This document shows, piece by piece, positions 1 through 9,684 of a stretch of 64,000 nucleotides of DNA (its first letter is position 1; each line of letters opens with the position of its first letter). This DNA comes from G965212025 sp965212025. Its GTDB lineage: Bacteria > Pseudomonadota > Gammaproteobacteria > Poriferisulfidales > Oxydemutatoraceae. The stretch lies in the NCBI GenBank assembly GCA_965212025.1, contig OZ243039.1:992001-1056000 (forward strand), written 5' to 3'. The position numbers and the translations under genes were made by a program. Under the pieces are notes generated by a model. It did not search any database. It had not been told where the DNA came from and worked only from the letters and a program-made list of their open reading frames with translations.

Positions 1-40
1 TTGGTCTACATGTGCCGTGCAGTGCCAAGCTAGGCCAAGC

Positions 41-882
41 CGACTTGACGATGGCGTGGTTGCCATCCGTGGGCATTCCCCCAGACACGCCACGCCTTTT
101 CATCTCCCGGGGGCGGGCGGGAACCGGGCGTTCCCGGTCTTTGAATTTCGGGAAGCAGGCTGGGTGTTGCGAAAGGAAAGTGGAAACAGCGTTCGTGGCA
201 CGGCGTTTACTGCTCCGGGTGCTTCCGCAGAGGAGTTCAGGGATCTGCACCGACTCCGGCTGTTTTAGTCGGGGGCTTTCTCACCCATTGTAGCGGCGTA
301 GCCCTGTCCGACTTGACGATGGCGTGAAGTTGCCATCCGTGGGCATTCCCCCAGACACGCCACGCCTTTTCATCCGGCCGGGGGGTGGCGGCGGGCGGGA
401 ACCGGGCGTTCCCGGGGGCGGGCGGGAACCCGTTCCCGGTCTTTGAATTTCGGGAAGCAGGCCGGGTGTTGCGAAAGGAAAGTGGAAACAGCGTTCGTGG
501 CACGACGTTTACTGCTCCGGGTGCTTCCGCAGAGGAGTTCAGGGATCATGCACCGACCTTGGCTGTTTTAGTCGGGGGCTTCTTCACCCATTGTGGCGGC
601 GTAGCCCTGTCCGACTTGACGATGGCGTGAAGTTGCCATCCGTGGGCAATCCCCCAGACACGCCACGTCCTTTTCATCTCCCGGGGGGTGGGCGGGAACC
701 GGGCGTTCCTGGTCTTTGAATTTCGGGAAGCAGGCCGGGTGTTGCGAAAGGAAAGTGGAAACAGCGTTCGTGGCACGACGTTTACTGCTCCGGGTGCTTC
801 CGCAGGGGAGTTCAGGGATCTGCACCGACCTTGGCTGTTTTAGTCGGGGGCTTCTTCACCCATTGTGGCGGCGTAGCCCTGT
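41..882. repeat. Three tandem copies of a 268-303 bp unit at the 3' end of the SPOR gene
   Basis: The block starting CGACTTGACGATGGCGTG recurs at 41, 309 and 612, giving units of 268, 303 and 271 bp. The last unit ends at 882, inside the SPOR gene. Each unit carries the last 14 or so codons of that gene on the minus strand, then about 250 bp of non-coding DNA. The middle unit is longer because of an internal duplication of a GGCGGGCGGGAACC-type stretch. The copies differ by scattered substitutions, so they are not an exact assembly duplication. No gene is supported in 1-840; the short open frames there are by-products of the repeat. Confidence 0.9.
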
Positions 883-1373
883 AGCCTGAGACGACGCAGT
901 GTTTCCCGAGCCTGTTGGTGGGTATAGGGGCCGAGGAACACCCGAAACTGCTTTTTGCCTTCGTGAGGAATGGTTTTGGTGAAGGCTTCAAGACCCAGTT
1001 CTGTTACGCTTTTTTTTAATTCTTCCGCATCTGCGCGCAGGGCAAAGATACGCGATTGCAAGTGGTACGTTTTTCCCGGGTTTTGGCTTGGCGGATCATC
1101 AGAACCTCCGGAGACCAGTTTTTCACGGCTCTTGAGTAAGGTGAAATAAGTGTAGCGGTTCTGTTGCGTTTCCTGGCTGGTCGCTGTTGGTTCTTTGTTG
1201 GCAGGCGGCGAAGGAGGAAGGGGTGTTGCCAGATTTCTGTTCGCGTTTATCTCATAGAGGAGGAGGGATAGCGCCGCGAAGCTGGCAAGCCCGATGTACA
1301 GCACCCACCGTGTCGGTTTTTTCGGTGCCCTGTTCGGTTCATAGTTCAGGTGTTTGTAGTCCCTGTCTGCCAT
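840..1373 (-). CDS. FtsN-like SPOR-domain membrane protein
   Basis: A 177-residue protein with a short basic cytoplasmic N-terminus, one membrane segment at about residues 23-42, a Pro/Thr/Gln-rich linker and a C-terminal SPOR-like domain at about residues 100-170 (pattern YHLQSRIFALRADAEEL ... FRVFLGPY). SPOR domains bind denuded peptidoglycan glycans at the septum. In pseudomonads and relatives a gene of this type lies directly downstream of argS, as here. It probably acts in cell division or septal wall remodelling. The last 14 codons belong to the tandem repeat that runs downstream, so the very C-terminus (ending EEAPD) may not be ancestral. FtsN itself is usually longer. Confidence 0.8.
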   Translation of the reverse strand: MADRDYKHLNYEPNRAPKKPTRWVLYIGLASFAALSLLLYEINANRNLATPLPPSPPANKEPTATSQETQQNRYTYFTLLKSREKLVSGGSDDPPSQNPGKTYHLQSRIFALRADAEELKKSVTELGLEAFTKTIPHEGKKQFRVFLGPYTHQQARETLRRLRLQGYAATMGEEAPD

Positions 1374-1483
1374 GTCTGCTGGGTTGTTTTGCTAAAAGTG
1401 AAAGAGGATTTCTGTCCCTGTCAGCTGCCCATTATCCTCCGGGTATTGCCAAGCGTGACGTGCATCAAAAATCATGGTTCCCG

Positions 1484-3256
1484 TCACATCTTTTTGGGTG
1501 CCGTGATGTCGAAGATGCCCAAGCCATTTTCCAGCACCTGTGCGATTGCCATAAACAGGCGAGCCCTGGCTCTGCGCAAGTGTAGATCGTCGATGAGGAC
1601 TTGGTGCTTGTGATAGCAGCTGTGAAATTTTGCTGCCAGCTCATGAAGATAGACCAAAATATGGTGGGGTTCCTGCGCACGATGCGCGACTTTCAGGCTG
1701 TGGGCATAGAAGTGTAAATGGCGGATGAGGTCGGCTTCTTCTTTTTCTTTCAGCAAATCAAGTTGGTCAGATCTTTTTTCTATGGTTCCCGGGTATCGCT
1801 CTTTGACTTTGGTGATCACGCTATGTATGCGTGCGTGCGCGTACTGAATATAAAACACCGGATTTTTTTCGCTGCGCGATTTTGCCAGGTCGATGTCAAA
1901 GTCTAAATGCTGACTCGGTTTTCTGAACAGAAAAAAGAAGCGCGCCGCATCAACGCCGACCTCCTCGAACAAGGTACGCAGCGTCACAAAATCTCCGGCG
2001 CGCGTAGACATGGGAACTTTCTGTCCATCGCGTATCAAGGTCACAAATTGCACGAAGATGATGCGCAATTTTTCCTGATCGTAGCCCATGGCCTTAATTG
2101 CGGCGCGCAAACGTGCTTCGTAGCCGTGGTGGTCAGCACCCCATACGTTGACGAAGCGGTCGTAGAGACGCCCGTTTGTATCTTTGCGTTCAAATTTTTC
2201 CCTGTGATAGGCGATATCCGAGGCGAAGTAGGTGAACCGTCCGTCACTGCGCTGTACGACCCGGTCTTTTGTGTCTCCAAATCTCGTCGAGCGGAACCAC
2301 CGTGCGCTGTCTTTGCGGTAAAGGTGTCTTCTCTCCTCAAGGATGTCGAGTGCTTCTTTAATTTTCCCCTGGTCTATCAGTTCCCGTTCTGACTGCCACT
2401 TGCCAAAATACACTTTGAAATCCCTCAAGTCGCGCTTTATTTCCTGTTTGATGCTCTCGATCGCAGCATCCCGGATGCGGGCGACATTTCCTCCCCCGAT
2501 GGCTTGATTCTGGTAGGTCAGGAACGCGTCAATCTGTTTTTCTCCTTCAGTCGTCAGGCAATTCTCCCCTGGCAGGCAATCCGGTGCAGCGGATAGTGTT
2601 TTGCCATATTCATCCTTCAGTTCGCGTGCCAGATCCCTGATGTAATCACCTTGGTACGCCAAGGTGGGGAACTTGATGAGCTTGTTACCTAAAAGGGCAA
2701 TATAGCGGAGCCAGACCGAAAGACCCAGAATATCGGCCTGCCTGCCAGTGTCGTTAACGTAGTATTCATGATCCGCCACATGACCGAAGACTTTGTTCAG
2801 TTCAGCCAGTGCGCTCCCGTATGCCGCCCCCCTGCCGTGTCCCACGTGCAAGGGGCCGGTCGGGTTGGCAGAAACATATTCGATGAGCACACGGCCGTCT
2901 TTTCTAGCTACCGGAGGTTCAACAAATTCATTGGATTCCAGTATTTGCTCAATCATGGATTCAGGGCCTCCGATACGAAAATTGATAAAGCCCGGAGGGG
3001 TGGGGACGATTTTGCCCAGCTCTACGGGGGCGAGGTGCCACATTTTGCCAACGATTTCCTTGGCAATGTCCATTGGCGGCTTTTTCAGCTTCCGGGATAA
3101 CACCATCGCCACATTGGTGGTGTAATCCCCGTGTATCGCCATTTTGCAGGGTTCCACTGTTGGGGTCACCTCGTCCGCCAGCTCTTTGCCATACAAGGCC
3201 TGAAGGGCAGTTTCGAGAGCCTCCCGGATTGCCAGAGCGATGTCTTTGCCTGTCAT
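1484..3256 (-). CDS. argS: Arginine--tRNA ligase
   Basis: A 590-residue class I aminoacyl-tRNA synthetase that charges tRNA-Arg in the cytoplasm. It has an N-terminal Add-1-type domain (residues 1-115), the HIGH-like signature HVGH at 137-140 within NPTGPLHVGHGRG, a KMSK-like loop VPMSTRAG starting at about 414, and an anticodon-binding helical domain ending ITAPKKM, close to the usual ArgRS ending. The length is normal for bacteria. It starts at an ATG 104 bp after secF and is followed 110 bp later by the SPOR gene, all on the minus strand. Confidence 0.97.
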   Translation of the reverse strand: MTGKDIALAIREALETALQALYGKELADEVTPTVEPCKMAIHGDYTTNVAMVLSRKLKKPPMDIAKEIVGKMWHLAPVELGKIVPTPPGFINFRIGGPESMIEQILESNEFVEPPVARKDGRVLIEYVSANPTGPLHVGHGRGAAYGSALAELNKVFGHVADHEYYVNDTGRQADILGLSVWLRYIALLGNKLIKFPTLAYQGDYIRDLARELKDEYGKTLSAAPDCLPGENCLTTEGEKQIDAFLTYQNQAIGGGNVARIRDAAIESIKQEIKRDLRDFKVYFGKWQSERELIDQGKIKEALDILEERRHLYRKDSARWFRSTRFGDTKDRVVQRSDGRFTYFASDIAYHREKFERKDTNGRLYDRFVNVWGADHHGYEARLRAAIKAMGYDQEKLRIIFVQFVTLIRDGQKVPMSTRAGDFVTLRTLFEEVGVDAARFFFLFRKPSQHLDFDIDLAKSRSEKNPVFYIQYAHARIHSVITKVKERYPGTIEKRSDQLDLLKEKEEADLIRHLHFYAHSLKVAHRAQEPHHILVYLHELAAKFHSCYHKHQVLIDDLHLRRARARLFMAIAQVLENGLGIFDITAPKKM

Positions 3257-3360
3257 ACGTGCATTTGCCGCTATCGGGAATAAACCATGACTGCCATCAG
3301 CCAGGCCAGGAAATGCGGGACACGGATCGGTTCAGTTCCGCTTTTCGTGCTCCCACCGTC

Positions 3361-4290
3361 TCAGCTTTTTCGGAATTCAGCGCCTTCTTTTTTGACCGGT
3401 GCCATGTCCAGCTGTGTGATTCCGAATGCCACCAGACAAGAGCCGGCTACGTAGACCGAAGAATAGGTGCCGACAATGACTCCGACTATCATGGCAATGG
3501 TGAAGCCCTGAATCACGGGGCCGCCCAGAACCAGCAAGGCGAACAGCACCAAGAGCGTTGTCAATGAAGTCACGATGGTGCGCGCCAGCGTCTGGTTGAT
3601 CGACCGGTTGATGATTCGGGTGGTTTCCAGGCGACGGGAAGCCATGAGATTTTCCCGCACACGGTCATAGACCACGATGGTGTCATTCAGCGAGTAACCC
3701 ACGACCGCGAGCAAGGCCGCCAACACCGTCAGGTCGCTCTCGATACCGGTGACGGAGAAAAAGCCGATGGTCAGCAGCACGTCATGCGCCAAAGCAATGA
3801 TGGCGCCAAAAGCAAAGCGGTATTCAAAGCGAAAGGCCACGTAAATGAGGATGCCTAACAAGGCGTACAGCAGTGCCAGCCCGCCGTCCTCGCGCAGTTC
3901 CTCCCCGACTTGGGGACCAACGTATTCAACGCGCCTTATTTTCAGTTCGCCCAGATCTTCCAAGGCTGCGATGACCAGCGAACTGATTTCGGCACGCGCA
4001 GTTTCGGCGCGCAAAGGAATGCGCACGAGCAAGCTTTTGGCGGTGCCAAAGTACTGTACTTTCGCGTCTGAAAGTTCTGTTTCTTCCAGAACGCGCCGCA
4101 CGTCATCGAGCACCACGGCTTGCTTGTACTCGACTTCAAGCAGCGTGCCGCCGGTGAAGTCAATGCCAAAGTTCAATCCCCGAAAAACGAGTGATGTCAA
4201 CGCGATCAGGATCAGTACAGCTGACACGCGGAGTGCCAGCTTGCGCTGCTGCATGAAGTTAAAACGGGTGTCTTTTAACAGGCTGATCAT
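3361..4290 (-). CDS. secF: Protein translocase subunit SecF
   Basis: A 309-residue SecF, partner of SecD in the accessory complex that uses the proton motive force to pull exported proteins through SecYEG. An N-terminal membrane segment (about residues 17-37) is followed by GLNFGIDFTGGTLLEV, the SecF signature, a periplasmic loop and five further membrane segments with the conserved stretch LNDTIVVYDRVREN. The ATG at 4290 is chosen because it overlaps the secD stop as ATGA, showing translational coupling. An in-frame upstream codon would add 28 residues unlike SecF. Confidence 0.96.
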   Translation of the reverse strand: MISLLKDTRFNFMQQRKLALRVSAVLILIALTSLVFRGLNFGIDFTGGTLLEVEYKQAVVLDDVRRVLEETELSDAKVQYFGTAKSLLVRIPLRAETARAEISSLVIAALEDLGELKIRRVEYVGPQVGEELREDGGLALLYALLGILIYVAFRFEYRFAFGAIIALAHDVLLTIGFFSVTGIESDLTVLAALLAVVGYSLNDTIVVYDRVRENLMASRRLETTRIINRSINQTLARTIVTSLTTLLVLFALLVLGGPVIQGFTIAMIVGVIVGTYSSVYVAGSCLVAFGITQLDMAPVKKEGAEFRKS

Positions 4291-6149
4291 ATTGCCAGGC
4301 GAACCTCTTTTTTCCTGCCGTAAATCAGGTTGGCAATGGCGCGTGTGCCCATAATGGCAGTGAACATGGAGCACAGAATGCCAATGGACAGCGTGACGGC
4401 AAAGCCTTTAATCGGGCCGGTGCCAAAAGTGAAAAGCACCACCGCCGCAATCAGGGTGGTCAGGTTCGCGTCTGCAATCGTTGACAGAGCCTGTCGGTAG
4501 CCAGAGTCGATGCTGACTTGTGGTGTATGACCTGCCTTCAGGTGCTCGCGTATGCGCTCAAAAATCAAGACATTGGCATCCACGGCCATGCCGATTGTCA
4601 AAACGATCCCGACTATGCCCGGCAAGGTCAATGTGGCTCCCGGGATCAGGGACATGATGGCGATGATGAGCACGATGTTGGCGAGCAAAGCCAGATTTGC
4701 CAGCATGCCGAAGGTTCGGTAATAGATCCCCATGAACAGAACGACCAGCAGGAAAGCCATCAAGATGGAACGCTGTCCCTGATCAATATTGTCCTGCCCC
4801 AGACTCGGCCCAACCGTGCGCTCTTCCACGATCTGCATGGGTGCCGCCAGCGCTCCGGAGCGCAACAGCAAAGAGAGTTTGCGCGCCTCGCGGGTACTGT
4901 CCAGTCCGGTAATCTGGAAGCGCTTGCCGAGCTGTTCCTGGATCCGCGCGACGTTGATGACCTCTTCCACGGTTTTTAGGCGCCGCTTCGTTTCTCCGCT
5001 CGCGGTTCTCACTTTTTCGCTTTTGTTTTCAATGAACACGACCGCCATCATCCGCTTGACGTTTTCGCCGGTTACCTTGCTGAACAACCGTGCTCCCTTT
5101 CCGTTCAGGGTGATGTGCACCGCCGGCCGGCCGGTCTCGGAATCTAGGCCGGAGGAGGCTCCTGTGATGTATTCCCCGCTCAGCATCACGCGGCGTTTGA
5201 GCAATATCGGGTCGCCGTTGCGTTCGTAATACAGTTTGGTGTTACGGGGTATCACGTTGGTGTTAGCCGCACGCTGCGAGTCTTCATTTTCCGCCACCAG
5301 ACGAAACTCCAGTGTCGCGGTAGCCCCCAGAATGTCTTTCGCCCGAGCCGTGTCCTGCACGCCCGGCAATTGCACGACGATCCGGTCGCGCCCTTGGCGG
5401 GTCACGGACGGTTCGGCGACCCCCAACTCGTTCACTCGCTTGCGCAAAGTCACGACATTTTGCTGCACCGCGAAATCAGTCAGTTCCTTAATCGCGGTCT
5501 TGCTCAGCCGGAAAACCGCCTTCAACGGGTCCGGATTTTTTTCCACGACTGTCAGCACGGTTGGATTCTCGGTTTTGACCAACTCTACAGCCGCGTCCCG
5601 TTCCTCCTGGCTGGCAAAAGAAAAAGAGATCGCGTCTGCGCTCACCCCGGTTTTCCGATAGCGCAGCTTCTCCCCGCGAAACAGCGTACGCAGTTCGTTG
5701 TGATATTCCCGTATTGCCTTCTCTCTGGCTGCTTCAACGTCTACTTCCAGCAGAAAGTGGACACCGCCACGCAAGTCCAGACCCAGGTTCATGGGCGATG
5801 CGTTGAGCGAACGCAGCCACCCCGGAGTGGTTGTCGCCAGATTCAACGCCACAATGTAGCCAGGGGGAGCCCAGTCTCTTAACAGGGCGGAGGCCAGCAG
5901 TTGCGTGTCTGCGTTGTGGAAGCGGATCACCACGCCCTGAGGCGTTTCTTCCAGGGACTTCCAGGCGACTTTTTCTTTGTCGAGCGTTCCCGTGATTTGG
6001 TTCACGATGGTGCCCCCGATGGTGCCGTCAACCACGTTGGAAACCTGTATCGCCGGATCTTCGGGATAAATGTTCGGCAATGCGTAGACGACTGCAAGCA
6101 GCAGCACGGACACAATCAGGCAGTGTTTCCAGGCGGGATAGTGGTTCAT
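4287..6149 (-). CDS. secD: Protein translocase subunit SecD
   Basis: A 620-residue SecD of full gammaproteobacterial length. An N-terminal membrane segment at about 8-28 is followed by the MNLGLDLRGGVHFLLEVD signature, a large periplasmic P1 region and a C-terminal bundle of membrane helices including GMAVDANVLIFERIREHLK. With SecF and YajC it forms the accessory complex of the Sec translocon. It lies 6 bp downstream of yajC and overlaps secF by 4 bp. In many relatives tgt and queA directly precede yajC; here those genes are about 12 kb away. Confidence 0.97.
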   Translation of the reverse strand: MNHYPAWKHCLIVSVLLLAVVYALPNIYPEDPAIQVSNVVDGTIGGTIVNQITGTLDKEKVAWKSLEETPQGVVIRFHNADTQLLASALLRDWAPPGYIVALNLATTTPGWLRSLNASPMNLGLDLRGGVHFLLEVDVEAAREKAIREYHNELRTLFRGEKLRYRKTGVSADAISFSFASQEERDAAVELVKTENPTVLTVVEKNPDPLKAVFRLSKTAIKELTDFAVQQNVVTLRKRVNELGVAEPSVTRQGRDRIVVQLPGVQDTARAKDILGATATLEFRLVAENEDSQRAANTNVIPRNTKLYYERNGDPILLKRRVMLSGEYITGASSGLDSETGRPAVHITLNGKGARLFSKVTGENVKRMMAVVFIENKSEKVRTASGETKRRLKTVEEVINVARIQEQLGKRFQITGLDSTREARKLSLLLRSGALAAPMQIVEERTVGPSLGQDNIDQGQRSILMAFLLVVLFMGIYYRTFGMLANLALLANIVLIIAIMSLIPGATLTLPGIVGIVLTIGMAVDANVLIFERIREHLKAGHTPQVSIDSGYRQALSTIADANLTTLIAAVVLFTFGTGPIKGFAVTLSIGILCSMFTAIMGTRAIANLIYGRKKEVRLAI

Positions 6150-6155
6150 GGGTGT

Positions 6156-6485
6156 TTAGTCTTTCAGCGTCCCTTTTGGCATCAGTTGCGACACGGCCTG
6201 CTTTTGCACTTTCACGATTACATTGTTTGCCAGCTCAAGCTTCAGGAAAGTCTCGCCAACTTCTGTCACGCGACCCAGCAAGCCACCACTGGTGACGACT
6301 TCATCATTACGCGACAGGGAAGAAATCATCTGCTTTTGTTCCTTGCTGCGCTTGCTTTGGGGGCGGATCACCAGCAAGTAAAGGATGAGAAAAAATCCGC
6401 CCAACAAAAGCAGGGTTTCCATGCCACCGCCCGTTGCCTCAGGGTTGGGTGTTTGCGCCACGGCGTTTTCAATAAAAATTGCCAT
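6156..6485 (-). CDS. yajC: Sec translocon accessory subunit YajC
   Basis: A 109-residue small inner-membrane protein with a single membrane segment at about residues 23-41 followed by the typical IRPQSKRSKEQKQM motif and a cytoplasmic domain (NDEVVTSGGLLGRV). The length and composition fit YajC, and it is first in a yajC-secD-secF operon. The ATG at 6485 has a modest purine-rich stretch upstream. The 264 bp between it and rmuC holds no other gene I can support and probably contains the operon promoter. Confidence 0.95.
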   Translation of the reverse strand: MAIFIENAVAQTPNPEATGGGMETLLLLGGFFLILYLLVIRPQSKRSKEQKQMISSLSRNDEVVTSGGLLGRVTEVGETFLKLELANNVIVKVQKQAVSQLMPKGTLKD

Positions 6486-6749
6486 CAGTTTCTTACCTCT
6501 TATGTGTGAATATTCCGGGGTTTCCGTGTGTCTTATACCGCCTCCAGGTCTTTACCTTAAGCGGTGGCCAAGCCAGCCATTTGGGACGAATGATTATGGC
6601 ACAAATCAGGCATTGCCAAACGCGGTTTAGCAGCAGGCGAAACGAAGCCAAGCCACGTTTAAAGAGCCTGTGGCTTCCTTAGCCGTGTTCCGCCGCCCGC
6701 GTCTTGAGGGGCAGGTACCCGTGCAGATATCAGGACGGCATTATTGCCA

Positions 6750-8057
6750 TCAAGGCACCACCTGTTGTTCATTGGAAGTTTTTTCCTCCAAAGCCGGGGT
6801 CACTTCCAGCGCGTCATCTGTTTCTGTTTCTGGCAAAGACTTTTTCCCGCGCACGCCCAGCTTCTCCAGTTTTTTTGCCCGGCTCACCAGACTGCCACGC
6901 CCTGTCACCAGTCTGTTCATGACGGTTTCATGACTTTTGAGGCTTCGTTCCAGGTGTTTCCCCAGATCTTCTGTTGACTCCAGGACACCATTGACCTTGT
7001 CACAGAAAGACGCGGCCTGTCGCGTAATTTCCTGGGTATTTTCCTGTTGCCTGTGGGTGCGCCAGAGGTTTTCAATGATGCGCAGAGTCGGCATCAAGGT
7101 ATTCAGTGTCACCAGTCCAACTCGCATTTTCAGGGAATTATCGTATAGGGAAGGGTCTTCGTTCAGTGCCGCTGCCAGCGCGTTTTCCAGGGGAATAAAC
7201 ATGAGGACGAAATCCAGCGAGTGGACTTGCGGCAGATCCTGGTAGTTTTTCGCGGCCAAGTCTTTGACGTGTTTGCGCATGGCTGCCGAGTGCGCTTTCA
7301 GACACCGGGCTTTGTCGGCCTCGTCTTTTGCTTCTTCCGCGTTCAGGTAGTCGACAATGTTCAGCTTTGAATCAATGATGACCTGGCGGTTCGCCGGCAA
7401 TTCGATCACCACATCCGGGCGCAGGAGACTGCCGTCCTCGTCGTGATAGCTTTTTTGCGTGTGATAATTTATGCCCTCCTTCAGTCCTGCGGCTTCCAGG
7501 ACGCGTCCGAGCTGCACTTCTCCCCAACTGCCTCGAACCTGAGGGGAACGGCGCAAGGCGCTTGTGAGATCCTGCGCTTCATGAGCCAGGGATTCGCTCA
7601 TTTTCTGTACGTTTTTCAAACCCTCCGCCAGAGTCGTGCGTTCCCGGATGGTTTCCAGCCCTTGCCTTTCCAGTTGTTCGCGAAACTGCTGGAATGCTTC
7701 ATTCAACGGCTTTACGGTGGCATTGAGTTCTGTTTTTCCACGCTCAGCGTAACGGCCGTCAAGCGCTTTCATGCTTTTCAGGGCCGCCTGTTCCAGCCGA
7801 GCGTCCAGCGACTGTTCGAGCTCCTTATAAACCTCCATGCTGCTTTCCAGCCGCGCACACTCTTCGCGCTGCGACTGATGCGCTGCACGCGCTTTTTCGA
7901 GTTCCGACTGCTCATGGCGAAGCTGTGACTCCTGTTTCTGGCACAAGGCTTCCGCCAGCTCGCGCCTTTGTTTTTCCATCTTGCGCCTGTGCATGGACAA
8001 GACCGTCCCGACCGCGCCGCCGACAGCGAGCCCAAAGAGTAAGTAAATCCATTCCAT
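6750..8057 (-). CDS. rmuC: RmuC-family DNA recombination protein
   Basis: A 435-residue protein with one N-terminal membrane anchor (about residues 3-20), a long coiled coil (about 22-120) rich in Glu, Gln, Arg and Lys, and a RmuC-type nuclease-fold domain with GSWGEVQLGRVLEAAGL, DGSLLRPDVVIELP and VIIDSKLNIVDY. RmuC is thought to limit recombination at inverted repeats in E. coli; its biochemical role is not settled. I chose the ATG at 8057 because GGAG lies 8 bases upstream; the ATG at 8063 is too close to it, and the frame runs open to 8168. That a putative repeat-stability gene sits beside several repeat arrays is worth noting but proves nothing. Confidence 0.9.
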   Translation of the reverse strand: MEWIYLLFGLAVGGAVGTVLSMHRRKMEKQRRELAEALCQKQESQLRHEQSELEKARAAHQSQREECARLESSMEVYKELEQSLDARLEQAALKSMKALDGRYAERGKTELNATVKPLNEAFQQFREQLERQGLETIRERTTLAEGLKNVQKMSESLAHEAQDLTSALRRSPQVRGSWGEVQLGRVLEAAGLKEGINYHTQKSYHDEDGSLLRPDVVIELPANRQVIIDSKLNIVDYLNAEEAKDEADKARCLKAHSAAMRKHVKDLAAKNYQDLPQVHSLDFVLMFIPLENALAAALNEDPSLYDNSLKMRVGLVTLNTLMPTLRIIENLWRTHRQQENTQEITRQAASFCDKVNGVLESTEDLGKHLERSLKSHETVMNRLVTGRGSLVSRAKKLEKLGVRGKKSLPETETDDALEVTPALEEKTSNEQQVVP

Positions 8058-8240
8058 TGTCATGTCTCCAAAAAATAAGATATCGGCCATTTTGCACTTT
8101 ATGCCGGCTTTGGTTGCCAAACAGCAGACAGGCAGAGATTCTGTTGCAGTACTTTCTGTGATGGCCACGGTTTTGTGCCCCTGCCAGTGCTCTTCGCGGC
8201 GACCGTATTTTCAGGATTGTGGCCGCAGTCTGCCTGACCA

Positions 8241-8400
8241 TTCGCCTGCGCCACGCCGTGTCAGGCGGCCACGCCAACAGTCAGCGTATCTTATCGGCAG
8301 GAGCGGACTGTTCGCCGCTTGTTCGCCTGCGCCACGCCGTGTCAGGCGGCCACGCCACCGGTCAGTGCTTATCAGGCAGGAGCGGACTGTTCGCCGCTTG
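8241..8400. repeat. Two tandem 79-81 bp units at the 3' end of queG
   Basis: Two direct repeats run 8241-8321 (81 bp) and 8322-8400 (79 bp); both begin TTCGCCTGCGCCACGCCGTG and end ACTGTTCGCCGCTTG. The second unit contains the queG stop and its last codons; the first is a downstream copy. A shorter similar stretch (TTTGCCTGTTCTGCCTG) starts at 8401 inside queG and may be the site from which duplication began. The units differ by a few substitutions and a 2-bp indel. Confidence 0.85.
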
Positions 8401-9442
8401 TTTGCCTGTTCTGCCTGAGCAGTGCCCAGCGGACGTGTTCACGTACCAGAGCCGAGGGATGGTTCACCCTGCTGCGTAAAGCCTGAGCCACCTTTTCGTC
8501 TCGTGGTGCGTTGCCAAGTCCGACGGCAAGATTTCGAAGCCAACGTTCGTAGCCAAGCCGGCTTAAGGCACTTCCTCGGGTTCGGATGGAAAAGTTTTTT
8601 TCATCCCAGTCCCAGAGGGAAAGCAAGGTGGCAACATCCAGTCCGTTGCGCACGTGGAAAGCGGTTTCTGCGCTGTTTTTCGCGAAACGGTTCCAGGGGC
8701 AGATGGTCTGGCAGTCGTCGCAGCCGAAAACGCGGTTGCCGATCAGCGGTCTCAGCGCTTCCGGAATACTCCCCTTGTGTTCGATCGTGAGGTAGGCGAT
8801 GCAGCGATTTGCGTCCAACTGGTAGGGAGCAATGATGGCTCGTGTTGGACACACGTCCAGGCAGCTCCGGCAGGTACCACAGTGATTTTTTGCGGGACGG
8901 GAAACGGGGAGCGGCAGATTGGTATAGAGCTCGCCGAGAAAGAACCACGAGCCTTCTCGGCGATTGATCACCACGGTGTTTTTCCCAATCCAGCCCAATC
9001 CCGCCTGTTCGGCGATGGCTTTTTCCATGACCGGGGCGCTGTCGCAAAAAGCTCGGTACTGAAAGCTTCCGGCGGCCTGAGTGATTTTTTCGGCGAGCTT
9101 CTGCAGGCGTTTGCGAATCAGCTTGTGGTAATCACCGCCGAGTGCGTAGCGCGCGATCCGGGCTTGGCCGGAAGCGTCATCGTCGAGCCCATAACCGGCA
9201 ACCTCCGGCGGTAAATAATTCATACGGACTGAAATGATGGTCAGAGTTCCCGGGATCAGTTGTGCTGGCCGCGTACGCTTGCTGCCGTGTTTCTCCATGA
9301 AGTCCATGTCTCCATGCATACCCTCGCGCAACCAGTTCAACAGACGGCTTTCGTGTCCGCCAATGTCGGTGTGGCTGATGCCGGTCTGTTGAAAGCCCAG
9401 ATCGGTTGCCCAACGCTTGATGCGTCTCGCCAGGCTGTGCAT
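8372..9442 (-). CDS. queG: Epoxyqueuosine reductase QueG
   Basis: A 356-residue iron-sulfur, cobalamin-dependent enzyme that reduces epoxyqueuosine to queuosine in tRNA, the last step of queuosine synthesis. Evidence is the conserved core with a ferredoxin-type 4Fe-4S pair, CGTCRSCLDVCPT and CDDCQTICPW, followed by a HEAT-like C-terminal part. The length is close to E. coli QueG. I use the ATG at 9442, preceded by GAGG 8 bases upstream; a TTG at 9523 would add 27 residues. The last codons (...SGEQSAPA) lie in the tandem repeat, so the extreme C-terminus may be variable. tgt and queA of the same pathway lie 10-12 kb away. Confidence 0.94.
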   Translation of the reverse strand: MHSLARRIKRWATDLGFQQTGISHTDIGGHESRLLNWLREGMHGDMDFMEKHGSKRTRPAQLIPGTLTIISVRMNYLPPEVAGYGLDDDASGQARIARYALGGDYHKLIRKRLQKLAEKITQAAGSFQYRAFCDSAPVMEKAIAEQAGLGWIGKNTVVINRREGSWFFLGELYTNLPLPVSRPAKNHCGTCRSCLDVCPTRAIIAPYQLDANRCIAYLTIEHKGSIPEALRPLIGNRVFGCDDCQTICPWNRFAKNSAETAFHVRNGLDVATLLSLWDWDEKNFSIRTRGSALSRLGYERWLRNLAVGLGNAPRDEKVAQALRSRVNHPSALVREHVRWALLRQNRQTSGEQSAPA

Positions 9443-9684
9443 TTTTGTTGCCTCAGGCAGGGTGTCGGCTGGTGCGCTGCTTTGGGTGCCGTGGGGTTTC
9501 AGGGTGCGAATAGTGTGTGTCAAAGTGGAAGCGGGAAATGGTTTTTGCCGTGGTACTTGCCGCGGTACTTACGTTGGAGAATTTTACAGATTTCTGATCT
9601 GTAGCAGCATCCGGGATGTTCTGTCCCCAGCCAAAACCATGGTGTCTGATTTGACCACCTTGGCAGGGGCGTTATTATGACCTC

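Noticed and set aside
12..825. Several 76-93 codon frames on both strands
   Set aside because: They recur at the repeat period, contain no known motif and follow from the high GC of the repeat.
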